The position numbers were made by a program, and so were the translations under genes. From the NCBI GenBank assembly GCA_903873775.1, contig CAIQPR010000053.1, forward strand, positions 46,553 through 110,552: a DNA stretch of 64,000 nt, in the 5' to 3' direction. This document shows, in pieces, positions 47,506-57,380 of the stretch. Under the pieces are notes generated by a model. The model saw only the letters and a program-made list of their open reading frames with translations. It ran no database searches and was not told the DNA's origin. Position 1 is the stretch's first letter; the number at the start of each line of letters is the position of its first letter. This DNA is from an uncultured Actinomycetes bacterium (lineage in GTDB: Bacteria; Actinomycetota; Acidimicrobiia; Acidimicrobiales; RAAP-2).

Positions 47506-48896
47506 GGCAGGGGCCTTTCGTCGAGGAGTCGATAGGGATTCAGCAGAAAGTGGGGATCAAAGACGCGCTTAATGGCGCGCTGAAGTTCGAGTGACGCCGG
47601 ATCGCTCAAGGCGAGAAAATCACTTTGCTTGTCGCGACCGATGCCGTGCTCGCCCGAGATGGCGCCTCCCATGGCGACACCCGTGGCGAAGAGTTCGCGC
47701 AAGAGGGCGGCGCGAGTGACGTCGTCGGGTTGGTAAATCGATAGGTGAATATTGCCGTCACCAACGTGACCACAACCAACGAGGAAGGTTTGGTGGCGCG
47801 CGGCGATCTCGTTCGCTCGCTCAAGAAATGCCGGGACCGCGGAGCGGGGAACGACGATGTCGATGATGTCGTGGGCTCCCGCCGCTTTGGCGACCCAGAA
47901 GGCCCGCTCGCGCGCTTCGATGAGCTGCGTGGCCGCGTGGGGAGGCAGCACGTAGACGTCCAATGCGCCGAAGTCGTCGACGTGAGAGGCCAACGCGGCG
48001 AGATCCGCGTCGAGGGCTTCTGCCGTCCGTGTTTCCAAGACGATCACGAGGTACGCCACAGTGCGTTCGGCGACCTCCGGGTCCACACCGAGCTCGAGCG
48101 ACGCCGCCGCCGTGACCGACGCCATGGTGAGGACGTCGAGGTACTCCAAGATCGACGGCGCCAAGCCCTCCGAGATGATCGAGGGCACGACGCGCGTGAC
48201 GTCGTCCAGGGACGCGAACGGGATCAACATCGTGGCCGCGTGGGGAAGTGCGGGGGAGAGCTTCAGCGTGACTTCGGTCACGATGCCGAGAGTGCCTTCG
48301 CTCCCGATGATGAGCTGCGTTAGGTCGTAGCCCGACGAGACCTTGACGACGGGTCCGCCCGTTCGCAGAACGGTTCCGTCCATCAGAACTACTTCGAGTC
48401 CGAGGACGTGATGACGCGTCACGCCGTGGCGCACCGCGCGCATTCCGCCGGCATTGGTGTTGACGTTGCCGCCGAGAGAGCCCGACAGTTCCCCCGGGTA
48501 GACCGGGTACCGCAATCCCGTGGCGGACAGGGCTTCATCGAGCTCGTGCAGAGTGATGCCGGGCTGGACGACGGCGACGTGGTCGCCCGCATCAATGCGC
48601 ACCACCTCATTCATCCGACTCATGGCGACCACCACACCACCGGGCACCGGCGTGGCCCCGCCCGAGAGGCCGGTCCCCGAGCCTCGCGGCGTGAGCGGGA
48701 CCTGGTGCCGCGTCGCCCAGCGCACGATGGTGACGACATCATCGGTGGAGCGGGGGTGGACCACTGCGAGGGGCGTGACGTGTGCTGCGTGCAGCGATTC
48801 ATCGTGAAGCTCATCAGGGTTGATGGCGTCACCGCTATCCACTACGTCGGCTCCGAGGAGCGTTACTAGTTCGTCGAGAATCTCATTCGTGCCCAC
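47502..48896 (-). CDS. FAD-linked oxidase, GlcD/D-lactate dehydrogenase type
   Basis: VPLTPRGSGTGLSGGATPVPGGVVVAMSRMNEVV; GHVGDGNIHLSIYQPDD; GEHGIGRDKQSDFL. Confidence 0.92.
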   Translation of the reverse strand: MGTNEILDELVTLLGADVVDSGDAINPDELHDESLHAAHVTPLAVVHPRSTDDVVTIVRWATRHQVPLTPRGSGTGLSGGATPVPGGVVVAMSRMNEVVRIDAGDHVAVVQPGITLHELDEALSATGLRYPVYPGELSGSLGGNVNTNAGGMRAVRHGVTRHHVLGLEVVLMDGTVLRTGGPVVKVSSGYDLTQLIIGSEGTLGIVTEVTLKLSPALPHAATMLIPFASLDDVTRVVPSIISEGLAPSILEYLDVLTMASVTAAASLELGVDPEVAERTVAYLVIVLETRTAEALDADLAALASHVDDFGALDVYVLPPHAATQLIEARERAFWVAKAAGAHDIIDIVVPRSAVPAFLERANEIAARHQTFLVGCGHVGDGNIHLSIYQPDDVTRAALLRELFATGVAMGGAISGEHGIGRDKQSDFLALSDPASLELQRAIKRVFDPHFLLNPYRLLDERPLP

Positions 48897-50493
48897 TGTC
48901 GCGCAACGCTACCGCCGCCTGAGCCTTCGCGAGGTCCTCGCGAATTGCCCGTATCCGCGCACGCCGTTCGTCGCCCTCCAAGGGGGCTAACTCTTGGGTT
49001 CTCACGTAGACGGCGGCCTCAATGGGCGTCAGGAATCGTGACGCCACGCGTTCGGGTCGACGCGGATCATCGCGACCCCTGCTCCACGTCATCAGCAGCG
49101 ACGTCTCCGCTCGCGTCAGGGCCACGTAGGCCAAACGCTGCTCTTCGGCGATCTCCGTCTCCGTGGTGGCGTTGTAGTGGGGAAGAAGGCCTTCGGCCAT
49201 TCCGATCACCGCGACGTGCTGCCATTCGAGTCCCTTGGCGCGGTGAATGGTCGAGAGAGCCACCGCGTCGGGAACATCCTCGTGGGTCCATCGCGTCGGC
49301 GCGTCGCCCGAGACGAGATCCGACGCGGGTGAATGCTCCGAGCCGAGTCGAGTGAAGGGGATGTCGGCGGCCTGCAGCGCACTCGCCACGCCCTCCAATT
49401 GCGCGTTGGTTCGCGCGAGCACGGCCATCGCTCGCCACGGGGATCCCGGCTGCCGGTGTGAACGAAGCCACTGAGCAACCTTTTCCGCCTCCACCGTGTC
49501 GGTGTCGTAACTGCGCACGAGCGGCAGTTCGCCATCTTCTTTGGCGGGCGTGATGCCCGCGGCTCCCGGTTCGAGCAGTGTGTTCGCGATGGCGACGATG
49601 TTGGCCGTCGAGCGGTGATTGCGCGTGAGGTCGAGCACATCCATGTCGGGCCACGTGTCCAGCAGGCTCGTCAGCAACTGTGGGGCGGCCCCATTGAATC
49701 CGTAAATCGATTGGTTGGGATCGCCCACGCAGAACAAATCGGGATCATCACCCGCCATCTGGCGCAGAAGATCAAATTGCAGCGGGTTCATGTCCTGGGT
49801 TTCGTCCACGAAGAGCGCTCGCGTGCGGTGACGGAACGAAGCGAGGACCGCAGGCTCGTTCTTCAGCAACGTGATGGCCTCATTGAGAAGAAGGTCGAAG
49901 TCAAGGATGCCGCGCGACCGACAGAGTCCCACGTACCGGTCCAGAACATCAGCAAACGTGGATGGTGGGAGTGGCCCCTGTCGAAGCACGAGACGCGCGC
50001 GTTTCGCATAAGTGGCCCCGGTGAGTCCCTGGCTGAGCGCCCAACCGATTTCGGCGTCGAGGCGGGGCAACTGCCAGTCCTCGAGTTTCACCACGCCGTC
50101 CTCGCGCAGGTGGGTGGCGAGCGACGCGACGAGGCGCCGGCGTTGGGATTCAATCGTCAAGGGCTTGAGACCATGATCGTCGCGGTACTCACTCACAATC
50201 GTGAGTGCGGCACGGTGGAAGGTTCCCGCACGGACATCACGAATGCCGGCCCGAAAGAGGCGCTGACGCAACTGGTCGCCCGCCTTACGGGTAAACGTCA
50301 TGGCGAGAACGTGATCGGCGTCGAGCTCCCCGAGCGCGATGCGTCGCTGTATGCGGAGTGTGAGGACGTGCGTCTTTCCTGAACCAGCCGTTGCGCGTAC
50401 GAGGAGACGCCGGCGCGTGGAGGTCACGGCGTCGCGCTGTTCGGGCGTTAGACCCGCCAGCAACTCCTCGGGGAACGTCGACTCTTCACTCAT
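48883..50493 (-). CDS. Short UvrD/PcrA-like SF1A helicase (536 aa)
   Basis: VRATAGSGKTHVLTLRI Walker A; LFVDETQDMNPLQFDLL; VGDPNQSIYGFNGA; STIHRAKGLEWQHVAVIGM. Start set at ATG 50493. Confidence 0.92.
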   Translation of the reverse strand: MSEESTFPEELLAGLTPEQRDAVTSTRRRLLVRATAGSGKTHVLTLRIQRRIALGELDADHVLAMTFTRKAGDQLRQRLFRAGIRDVRAGTFHRAALTIVSEYRDDHGLKPLTIESQRRRLVASLATHLREDGVVKLEDWQLPRLDAEIGWALSQGLTGATYAKRARLVLRQGPLPPSTFADVLDRYVGLCRSRGILDFDLLLNEAITLLKNEPAVLASFRHRTRALFVDETQDMNPLQFDLLRQMAGDDPDLFCVGDPNQSIYGFNGAAPQLLTSLLDTWPDMDVLDLTRNHRSTANIVAIANTLLEPGAAGITPAKEDGELPLVRSYDTDTVEAEKVAQWLRSHRQPGSPWRAMAVLARTNAQLEGVASALQAADIPFTRLGSEHSPASDLVSGDAPTRWTHEDVPDAVALSTIHRAKGLEWQHVAVIGMAEGLLPHYNATTETEIAEEQRLAYVALTRAETSLLMTWSRGRDDPRRPERVASRFLTPIEAAVYVRTQELAPLEGDERRARIRAIREDLAKAQAAVALRDSGHE

Positions 50494-50553
50494 GACACTC
50501 AGGACGCTACCGGGAGCCGGTGACACGGCCCCGGCGTCGGTAACCTTGGAACC

Positions 50554-51312
50554 GTGCTGCAGGCCTTCGCGAACGGAACGGTCTTTGGCGAATCCTACGG
50601 CGACGGTGCACCGCAGGTGCTGTGGCTCCACGGTTGGCAGCGATCGAAAGCTGATTTCGCTGCCGCCGCCACCACGCTCGCCCACCGAGGAATTGCGTCG
50701 GTGGCCCTCGATCTCCCCGGATTCGGGAGTTCGCCACCTCCACCCCACGCCGGTGGTGCGAGGTACTACAGCGACCTCGTGGCGACCATTCTGCGCGACG
50801 ACCTGCCTCGACCGGTCGTTCTGGTCGGACATTCCTTTGGAGGTCGGGTGGGGGTCGTCCTCGCGGCGCGACACCCCGATCACGTGACGGGACTCGTTCT
50901 GACGGGCGTGCCCTTGTTGCCGCGCGAAGGGCGCTCGACGTCACCCCTCGCCTACCGGGTGATTCGCTCGCTGTCGCAGCGGGGACTGGTGTCCACGGCA
51001 CGCCTCGAAGCGGCGCGACAGAAATACGGCTCGGCGGATTACCGTCAGGCCCAGGGGGTCATGAGAGACGTTCTCGTCGCGTCGGTGAACGAACGCTATG
51101 ACGACGAATTGCGTCAGTGGCGGGGACCGACGGTGCTCCTCTGGGGTGACGGTGACAGCGATGTTCCGGTCGATGTTGCATCTCGCGCGGCGGAGCTTCT
51201 TCCCTCTCATCCGCACGTCACGGTGCTGGAGGGGGTCGGACATCTCACACCGACGGCGGCGCCCGACGCGGTGGCGTCGGCCGTCGCGGCCTTGTTGGGG
51301 GATGCGGCGTGA
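50554..51312 (+). CDS. Alpha/beta hydrolase
   Basis: VLWLHGWQRSKADF; VVLVGHSFGGRVGVVLAARHPDHVTGLVLTG. Confidence 0.88.
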   Translation: MLQAFANGTVFGESYGDGAPQVLWLHGWQRSKADFAAAATTLAHRGIASVALDLPGFGSSPPPPHAGGARYYSDLVATILRDDLPRPVVLVGHSFGGRVGVVLAARHPDHVTGLVLTGVPLLPREGRSTSPLAYRVIRSLSQRGLVSTARLEAARQKYGSADYRQAQGVMRDVLVASVNERYDDELRQWRGPTVLLWGDGDSDVPVDVASRAAELLPSHPHVTVLEGVGHLTPTAAPDAVASAVAALLGDAA

Positions 51313-52865
51313 CGCGCGTTGTCGAGATTCTTATTGCTCTGGGTCTCGTCGCGGCGGTCGTTCTTCAGGGCCTGCGGTGGCTACGCGTACTCCAGCGCGA
51401 GCATTACGAACCGGGTTCCGTCAGCCGCTTCGCGTGGCGGTGGTCCACGGTGTCCTTTGTTACCTCCCGTCGACGCACGATCTCCGCGGCACCCCTGACA
51501 GCGAGTGTCATCGTCGTTGTTGCCACGCTGTTCGTCCTCCGACGGGACGTGGGCGCCGCCTGCGTCGCACTCGTGGCGGGATGGTACTTACCCCTCGGTC
51601 TGTCCGTCCGCGGACGTACATCGAAGCTCTCCTGGACCCGTCGACTGCGAACCGTGGCGCTCGTGGCGTCACTCGTGACGGGTGCGCTGGCCCTTGTCGC
51701 ACTCGTATTCCCGCGACCCTGGATTGTTGGCGTCGTGGTCGTGGCGCTGGTGCCGTTCATTGTTGATGCTGCCGCGACACTGACGAGACCCTTTGAGAAT
51801 CGCCTCGCGCAAAAGTTCGTAGACCGCGCGCGTACCCGGCTTCATGATGTTGACCCCACGGTGGTCGCGATCACGGGTTCCTACGGCAAGACGTCGACGA
51901 AGCACCACTTGGCGGAGCTCCTCGGGGGTCATCGCGGTGTCGTCCCGTCGCCGCGGAGCTACAACAATCGCGCCGGATTGTCGCGTGCGATCAACGAGAA
52001 TCTCGCCGACGGGACCTCCATCTTCATCGCCGAAATGGGAACCTACGGACCCGGAGAAATCGCCGATCTGACGGCGTGGTGCCCCCCGGATATTTCGGTC
52101 GTGACAGCGATTGGCCCCGTCCACCTGGAGCGTATGAAATCGCTCGACGTTATCGAGGCGGCCAAGTTTGAAATTACTGAGGCCGCGCCCGTGGTCGTGC
52201 TCAATATTGACGACGAACGACTCGTCGGTTGGGTGGAGCGACTACGAGCATCGGGCAAGACGGTCCTGACGGCGGGGAGCGACAACACGGCCGCCGACGT
52301 TCGCGTGGTAACCGTGGCCGAGAGGTGGCAGGTCTTGGTGCACGGCACGGTCGTGGCGATCTGTCCTCCCGTGGTTGGCGTGCGCGAATCGAATCTGGCG
52401 TGCGCGATCGCCACGTGCGTGCACCTGGGACTGACGATCGACGAGATCGTGGGTCGGTTCACGCATCTGACGAGTGTGCCGAATCGGATGGTCGTCGTGA
52501 CGGCTCCGTCGGGCGTGATGGTCATTGACGACACGTTCAACGCCAACCCCGCGGGTGCTCGTGCCGCCCTCGCGGCGCTGCGCGATCTTCCCTTGCACGG
52601 CCGACGCGTGGTGGTGACGCCCGGGATGGTCGAACTGGGTACCGAGCAGAACCGGCTCAATCACCAATTGGCCGTTGATATTCAGTCGATGGGCGCCACC
52701 ATGGTCGTCGTCAGTCGCACGAACGCGCGGGCTCTCTTGGCGGGGAGTGGCACGACGGCGATGTATTTCGCTCACCGGGAACAGGCCGTGGAGTGGGTGC
52801 GCGCCAGTCTCGTCGCCGGGGACGGCGTGTTGTACCTCAATGACTTGCCGGACCACTACCCTTGA
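51309..52865 (+). CDS. Mur ligase (MurF-like) with N-terminal membrane segments
   Basis: Hydrophobic N-terminal ~160 aa, then ITGSYGKTSTKHHLAELL, YNNRAGLSRAINENL, AEMGTYGPGEIADLT, FNANPAGARAAL. Confidence 0.88.
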   Translation: MTRVVEILIALGLVAAVVLQGLRWLRVLQREHYEPGSVSRFAWRWSTVSFVTSRRRTISAAPLTASVIVVVATLFVLRRDVGAACVALVAGWYLPLGLSVRGRTSKLSWTRRLRTVALVASLVTGALALVALVFPRPWIVGVVVVALVPFIVDAAATLTRPFENRLAQKFVDRARTRLHDVDPTVVAITGSYGKTSTKHHLAELLGGHRGVVPSPRSYNNRAGLSRAINENLADGTSIFIAEMGTYGPGEIADLTAWCPPDISVVTAIGPVHLERMKSLDVIEAAKFEITEAAPVVVLNIDDERLVGWVERLRASGKTVLTAGSDNTAADVRVVTVAERWQVLVHGTVVAICPPVVGVRESNLACAIATCVHLGLTIDEIVGRFTHLTSVPNRMVVVTAPSGVMVIDDTFNANPAGARAALAALRDLPLHGRRVVVTPGMVELGTEQNRLNHQLAVDIQSMGATMVVVSRTNARALLAGSGTTAMYFAHREQAVEWVRASLVAGDGVLYLNDLPDHYP

Positions 52866-52904
52866 TCTCTTGAGTGGGGCCGAAGTACTCGATAGAGGAG
52901 TGTC

Positions 52905-54008
52905 GTGACAACTGCAGTCTTGTTTGGCGGACCGGCGCCCGAGCACGATATTTCGATCTTGACGGGCCTTCTCGCGCTGCGGGAGCTCGCTCGGTCCAGC
53001 GACGTCATTGGCATCTACTGGACCAAGACCGGTGCCTTTGTGCGCGTGCCCACCACGACGGAAGCCGAACAATTTCTTGACGGGGTGCCGAAGGGCTCGA
53101 GCGACCTGTCCTTGCGTCTCGGTCCCGACGGCGGTTTTTACGAGACCGGTGGCCGTCTAGGACGCGACCGTCGCGTCGACACTGACGCCGTGATTCTCGC
53201 GACTCACGGAGGCCCGGGCGAGGACGGCACGCTCCAGGGCGCGCTCGACCTTGCGGGCCTGCCCTATACGGGCCCGACCGTGGCTGGCGCCGCACTCGGC
53301 ATGGACAAGTGGGCCTTCGGCACAGCGGTCACGGCGGCTGACCTGCCGAGCTTGCCGCGCGTTCTCCTTACCGCTGACGTCGCCGCACTGCCGTTTGATG
53401 GTCCTTATATTTTGAAGCCGCGTTTTGGCGGTTCGTCCATTGGGATCGATGTGGTCGCCGACCTCGCCACCGCGAAAGCGCGTCTGGCAACAAACGGCCA
53501 TCTTGAAAACGGGTGCGTGGTCGAGCCCTATCGACCCGATCTCTACGATTTGCAAATTGCACTCCTCAGCTACCCCGAGGTGACGCTGTCTGCGATCGAG
53601 AAGCCGTTGCGACGCTCGACGGGGGCGGAAATCCTCGACTACCGCGACAAGTACGTGGGCGGCGAAGGCATGGTCTCCGCGCCGCGTGAGCTCCCCGCGC
53701 AGCTTCCTGAGGCGACCGCGACAAGGATTCGCGAGATTGCTCACACCCTGGCGCGCGTGGTCGGCGTGCGCGGGGTGGCGCGCATTGACTTTCTTGCCAA
53801 CGACACCGAGCTCTACGTCAACGAGATCAACACAATTCCCGGTTCGTTATCCAAGCACCTCTTCGTCGAACCACCCCTTGGTTTCTCGGACATCCTTCAG
53901 CGCTTGGTGCGCGAGGCCCGCGAGCGCCCCGCGCACCGCTACAGCTCAGCGGGCGCGGACGGTGTCGTCCTTCGTTCGGCCGGTTCCATCGCCGCCAAAC
54001 TCGCGTAA
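52905..54008 (+). CDS. ddl: D-alanine--D-alanine ligase family
   Basis: VLFGGPAPEHDISILTGLLAL; THGGPGEDGTLQGALDLAGLPYTGPTVAGAALGMDKW; VNEINTIPGSLSKHLF. Confidence 0.92.
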   Translation: MTTAVLFGGPAPEHDISILTGLLALRELARSSDVIGIYWTKTGAFVRVPTTTEAEQFLDGVPKGSSDLSLRLGPDGGFYETGGRLGRDRRVDTDAVILATHGGPGEDGTLQGALDLAGLPYTGPTVAGAALGMDKWAFGTAVTAADLPSLPRVLLTADVAALPFDGPYILKPRFGGSSIGIDVVADLATAKARLATNGHLENGCVVEPYRPDLYDLQIALLSYPEVTLSAIEKPLRRSTGAEILDYRDKYVGGEGMVSAPRELPAQLPEATATRIREIAHTLARVVGVRGVARIDFLANDTELYVNEINTIPGSLSKHLFVEPPLGFSDILQRLVREARERPAHRYSSAGADGVVLRSAGSIAAKLA

Positions 54009-56018
54009 GCGCGGGATGCGGTGGAGGGCCGCGGTGAGCAGATCGCTGTAGGGATCGAGCAGGCGACCCCGTTCAATCGCCCAGAACGCAAGGTCCCAGT
54101 CGCCTCGTTCACGGGCCAGGTGCGCACATCGCAGAGCGGCCCATTCGCCGTCGCGCTGGAGCCGCGCACAATGGCCCTCGGCGAGAAACCACTCGAATCC
54201 TCTCAGCGAGGTGGCGAGAGGCTCTCCGCGAACGAGCGTTAACGCATCGACCAGAAGAGACTCCGCGGTGGCGTCGTCGGCGGCGCGGGCGTTATCAACG
54301 AGCTCGTGAAAGTCGCGGAGGTCACAACCCACATCGGCGAGTTCGTAGAGTCCGGCCGACGACACGGGGCGCAGTCGCGTGTCCTTCTCGTCGCGTCCCA
54401 ACGCGCGACGCACCGCCGAGGCGGTATTGCTCAACGTGCGAACCGATGCGTCGTGTCCGTCGTAACCCAAGACACGGGATCGGAGTCGCTCGCCCGTGAT
54501 CCGGTGTCCGTGATGAACGCTCAAGTAGGCCACGAGTTCGATGCAGCGCCGACGCAATGAGGCGTCGAAGACAACGCCGGAACCCACCACACGCGGCTCG
54601 TCACGGAGTAGCTCCACGCGAATGTCGGACGAGGTCGCTGGGGGAGTCCGCAGCACTGGCGGGGCGACGACGTCACGCACAAAGTGTGAGGGCTCGGGAC
54701 CACGTCGCACACGGGTGAAGAGACGATTTTCGAAGTGAATCTCGTCGCCCTCTTCCAACGTGTCCGGCCCAATCGTCACCGTTCTCGCGGCAACGTCAGG
54801 ATCAAGGAGTTCGCGCGGACCGACGAAGACGATGACATCCTCGAAGGAGTCCCGCAAGGCGAGGGCACGCAAGGTCTCGGCGTCAGTCGTGGTGACGGTC
54901 ACCCGCACGTGGGTCGACAGGGCCACCACCGACGACGCGACCACGTGGGCTCCGTGGGTACCAACGGGCAAGGACGACCCCGGGCGGGCGAACGCCAACA
55001 ACACGGCCTCGTCGTCGTGGGCCAGCGGAACGACCACAACCGGCTCACTGCTGTGACCTGTCGATTGTTGGACCACCAACACAGCGGGGTCGATGACAAC
55101 GAATCCACATTGGCGATGATCGACCATGACGTCAATCGACGCGAGAAGTTCGGGGTCGTAGTGGCGGAGGAGGTAAATATCGGCCTCGACCTGCTGGTCG
55201 TCTCCCTGGTCACCTTCGTGGCGAGACTGCGTCAAGAAGTCACGGCGGCGCTTGGCCATGAGTGCGAGAGGAACTCCTCCCGCCCCCGAAACCCACCACG
55301 GGTGTGATTCGCCGCCGGGATGGTTACGCCCCGTTGGGGACGCAGCGGCATGCGCGTGGTCGGCGACAGTTCTGTCCATCGGCGTTTTCTCTTCGTGCGC
55401 TGCGACATCGGTCGTGGGAGCGGTACCGGTGCGTTCGCTGGGCGAGGGCCGGCGCGCCATCGTGTGATCGTTGTGCTCGGGCACCTCTCCTGGACTCGCC
55501 GTCGGAGGAAGGGGAGGAATCACGAGGCGCCAACCCGGACGAATGAGGGAAGGGTCGTGAACCGCAGCCGTTCCTTCGTGCGCAGTGGCATTGGCGTGGG
55601 CGATGACGCGCCACTGGCGGCCGTCCCCGTACATCGTGTCCGCAATCCGCCAGAGGGTGTCGCCGGGTTGGACCACGTACGTCGCCGCCGCCGGAACATC
55701 GTGTCCGGTGTGCGACGAGCGGACAGCGGCGCTCGCCGGCCACGCCCACGACAAAACGCTCACGATGATCGACGCCATCCACACGATGCCGGGCGCCACG
55801 GATGGCGCGAGGTTGGTGCGACGAAGTTGGCCCACTGTCCGCATGACAGCGGCGATCACGTAGAACCAGATCAACGAGAGAGCGCCCGCAGCGTACGTGG
55901 CGATGTTGTTATGGGGAATGACCCCGAGCGACAGCATGCGCCACGCGACCGCGGGATACCCGAGTGTCCACGCGGCGACGAGGACACCGGTCAGGGCGAC
56001 GGGATCTCGACGAGTCAT
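53946..56018 (-). CDS. Membrane protein with LysM domain and C-terminal SARP/BTAD-type regulator region
   Basis: N-terminal TM helices, LysM (TYVVQPGDTLWRIADTMYGDGRQWRVIAHAN), C-terminal winged-helix and BTAD-like region. Start moved to ATG 56018. Confidence 0.78.
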   Translation of the reverse strand: MTRRDPVALTGVLVAAWTLGYPAVAWRMLSLGVIPHNNIATYAAGALSLIWFYVIAAVMRTVGQLRRTNLAPSVAPGIVWMASIIVSVLSWAWPASAAVRSSHTGHDVPAAATYVVQPGDTLWRIADTMYGDGRQWRVIAHANATAHEGTAAVHDPSLIRPGWRLVIPPLPPTASPGEVPEHNDHTMARRPSPSERTGTAPTTDVAAHEEKTPMDRTVADHAHAAASPTGRNHPGGESHPWWVSGAGGVPLALMAKRRRDFLTQSRHEGDQGDDQQVEADIYLLRHYDPELLASIDVMVDHRQCGFVVIDPAVLVVQQSTGHSSEPVVVVPLAHDDEAVLLAFARPGSSLPVGTHGAHVVASSVVALSTHVRVTVTTTDAETLRALALRDSFEDVIVFVGPRELLDPDVAARTVTIGPDTLEEGDEIHFENRLFTRVRRGPEPSHFVRDVVAPPVLRTPPATSSDIRVELLRDEPRVVGSGVVFDASLRRRCIELVAYLSVHHGHRITGERLRSRVLGYDGHDASVRTLSNTASAVRRALGRDEKDTRLRPVSSAGLYELADVGCDLRDFHELVDNARAADDATAESLLVDALTLVRGEPLATSLRGFEWFLAEGHCARLQRDGEWAALRCAHLARERGDWDLAFWAIERGRLLDPYSDLLTAALHRIPRLREFGGDGTGRTKDDTVRAR

Positions 56019-56569
56019 GTCACGGGCTCCAAGGTCCATGTCGTGTCGGCCCCGGTCGTGGCGACGATGTCGAGGCTGCAGTCGGATTCGTCGGGTACGT
56101 CGATGGGTGACGGATTCGCGGCCACCGTCTCGCTCCCGCAGGCCAGTGTCCACTGGACCGGTGCGTTGGCGCTGAGACGCCACGCGGACTGCGCTCGCAG
56201 ACTTTGTTCGGTGTCGTCGAAGGGTGCGACGAGCACGCCCGTGAGAGGCGCCGTCGTGCGACTCGCGGCGAGCTCGGAGGGCGTCGCGTTCGATCCGTTC
56301 CCGTTCGAGGATGATCCGTCGTTCGCGCTGGTCGTCGTCCGTGACGGCGACGCGTCGTGTCGGACGACGGGTGGTCGGTTGACGAGAACGGTACGCGTCA
56401 CCGTTGTCGTCCGAGGTCGAACCACGACCACGGTCGTCGTCACGCGACGAATGCGAACGACGTGGTCGATCCGGGTCGAGCGGTGGGTGGGGAGGGAGAT
56501 CAACATGATCAACAGAAGTGGGGTCGACAGGGCGACGACCTGACTCATCGAGAGGCGTCTGTGGCCCAT
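56015..56569 (-). CDS. Hypothetical secreted/membrane-anchored Thr/Arg/Ser-rich protein
   Basis: N-terminal hydrophobic segment QVVALSTPLLLIMLISLP; overlaps the start of the LysM-SARP gene by 4 nt. Confidence 0.6.
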   Translation of the reverse strand: MGHRRLSMSQVVALSTPLLLIMLISLPTHRSTRIDHVVRIRRVTTTVVVVRPRTTTVTRTVLVNRPPVVRHDASPSRTTTSANDGSSSNGNGSNATPSELAASRTTAPLTGVLVAPFDDTEQSLRAQSAWRLSANAPVQWTLACGSETVAANPSPIDVPDESDCSLDIVATTGADTTWTLEPVT

Positions 56570-56591
56570 GGTGGAATGAGGGTACTGACAT

Positions 56592-57293
56592 TTAGAGCAA
56601 AAATCTGGTCGCGAAGTGTTGGAGCTCGGCCTGGAGGGCTCGCGGGGCGCTGCGATCTGCGGCGGCGAGTTCCTTGAGCGACGTCCCTTGATAGACCCGT
56701 GCGTAGGTGAGACGCGCGAGGCGTTGTTCGGGTCCCTGAGCGAGTGACGTCAGACGGGCGAGGATGGGATCACCGTACGCGCCGCTGTCACCATCGAGAA
56801 GCTCCATCGACGTCGCTGCGCGCGCGTCTTTCTCCTTGAGCAACCAGCGTCGTAACCGACCTTTCAAAGCGGAGAGCAAGTCGGGCGCCGCATAGGTGCG
56901 CTCCTGACCGGCCCAGTCGCTGATCAATTCGCTCATGAGGCCGAGGGCTTGGTCGAGGGCTTCGTGCGGCGCGTCCACGATGCCATTGCCAAAGCGAAGT
57001 TGTCGAGTGACCGACACCACGCCGGGCAAGAGCGTTTGGAGCAGAGCACGATGGATCATCGGGTCTGCGGCGTCACGGAGGAGAGCCGTCACCAGGACGG
57101 CTCGCTGCTCCACTCGCAGTCCGCCGCGGGGCTCGAGATATCGGATGACATCTCCGAGGTCGTAGGCGCGCAGCGGTGGTAGTTCAGGGTGTTGTGCGAG
57201 GAAGCGACTGCAGGCAAGGCGGGACGCGGCCGATCGTGCCGTGCGCTGCCATTCCGTGCGAAGCCCCCCGAGGAGGTCGTGTTGTGGTTCCAT
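56592..57293 (-). CDS. Hypothetical sigma-factor-like protein
   Basis: C-terminal LARLTYARVYQGTSLKELAAADRSAPRALQAEL looks like a region-4-type HTH; same-strand operon with the LysM-SARP gene. Confidence 0.5.
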   Translation of the reverse strand: MEPQHDLLGGLRTEWQRTARSAASRLACSRFLAQHPELPPLRAYDLGDVIRYLEPRGGLRVEQRAVLVTALLRDAADPMIHRALLQTLLPGVVSVTRQLRFGNGIVDAPHEALDQALGLMSELISDWAGQERTYAAPDLLSALKGRLRRWLLKEKDARAATSMELLDGDSGAYGDPILARLTSLAQGPEQRLARLTYARVYQGTSLKELAAADRSAPRALQAELQHFATRFLL

Positions 57294-57380
57294 GGCGACA
57301 TATCACCAACGGGTGGTCCCTCAACTGCTCCCAGGTGCGCGCACACCCGAGCGCACAGGCGGCTCACCTAGGCTGGGGTC

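Noticed and set aside
55320-56543. 407-aa plus-strand ORF opposite the LysM-SARP region
   Set aside because: The minus strand carries a clear LysM motif and TM segments; the plus frame is Arg-rich noise.
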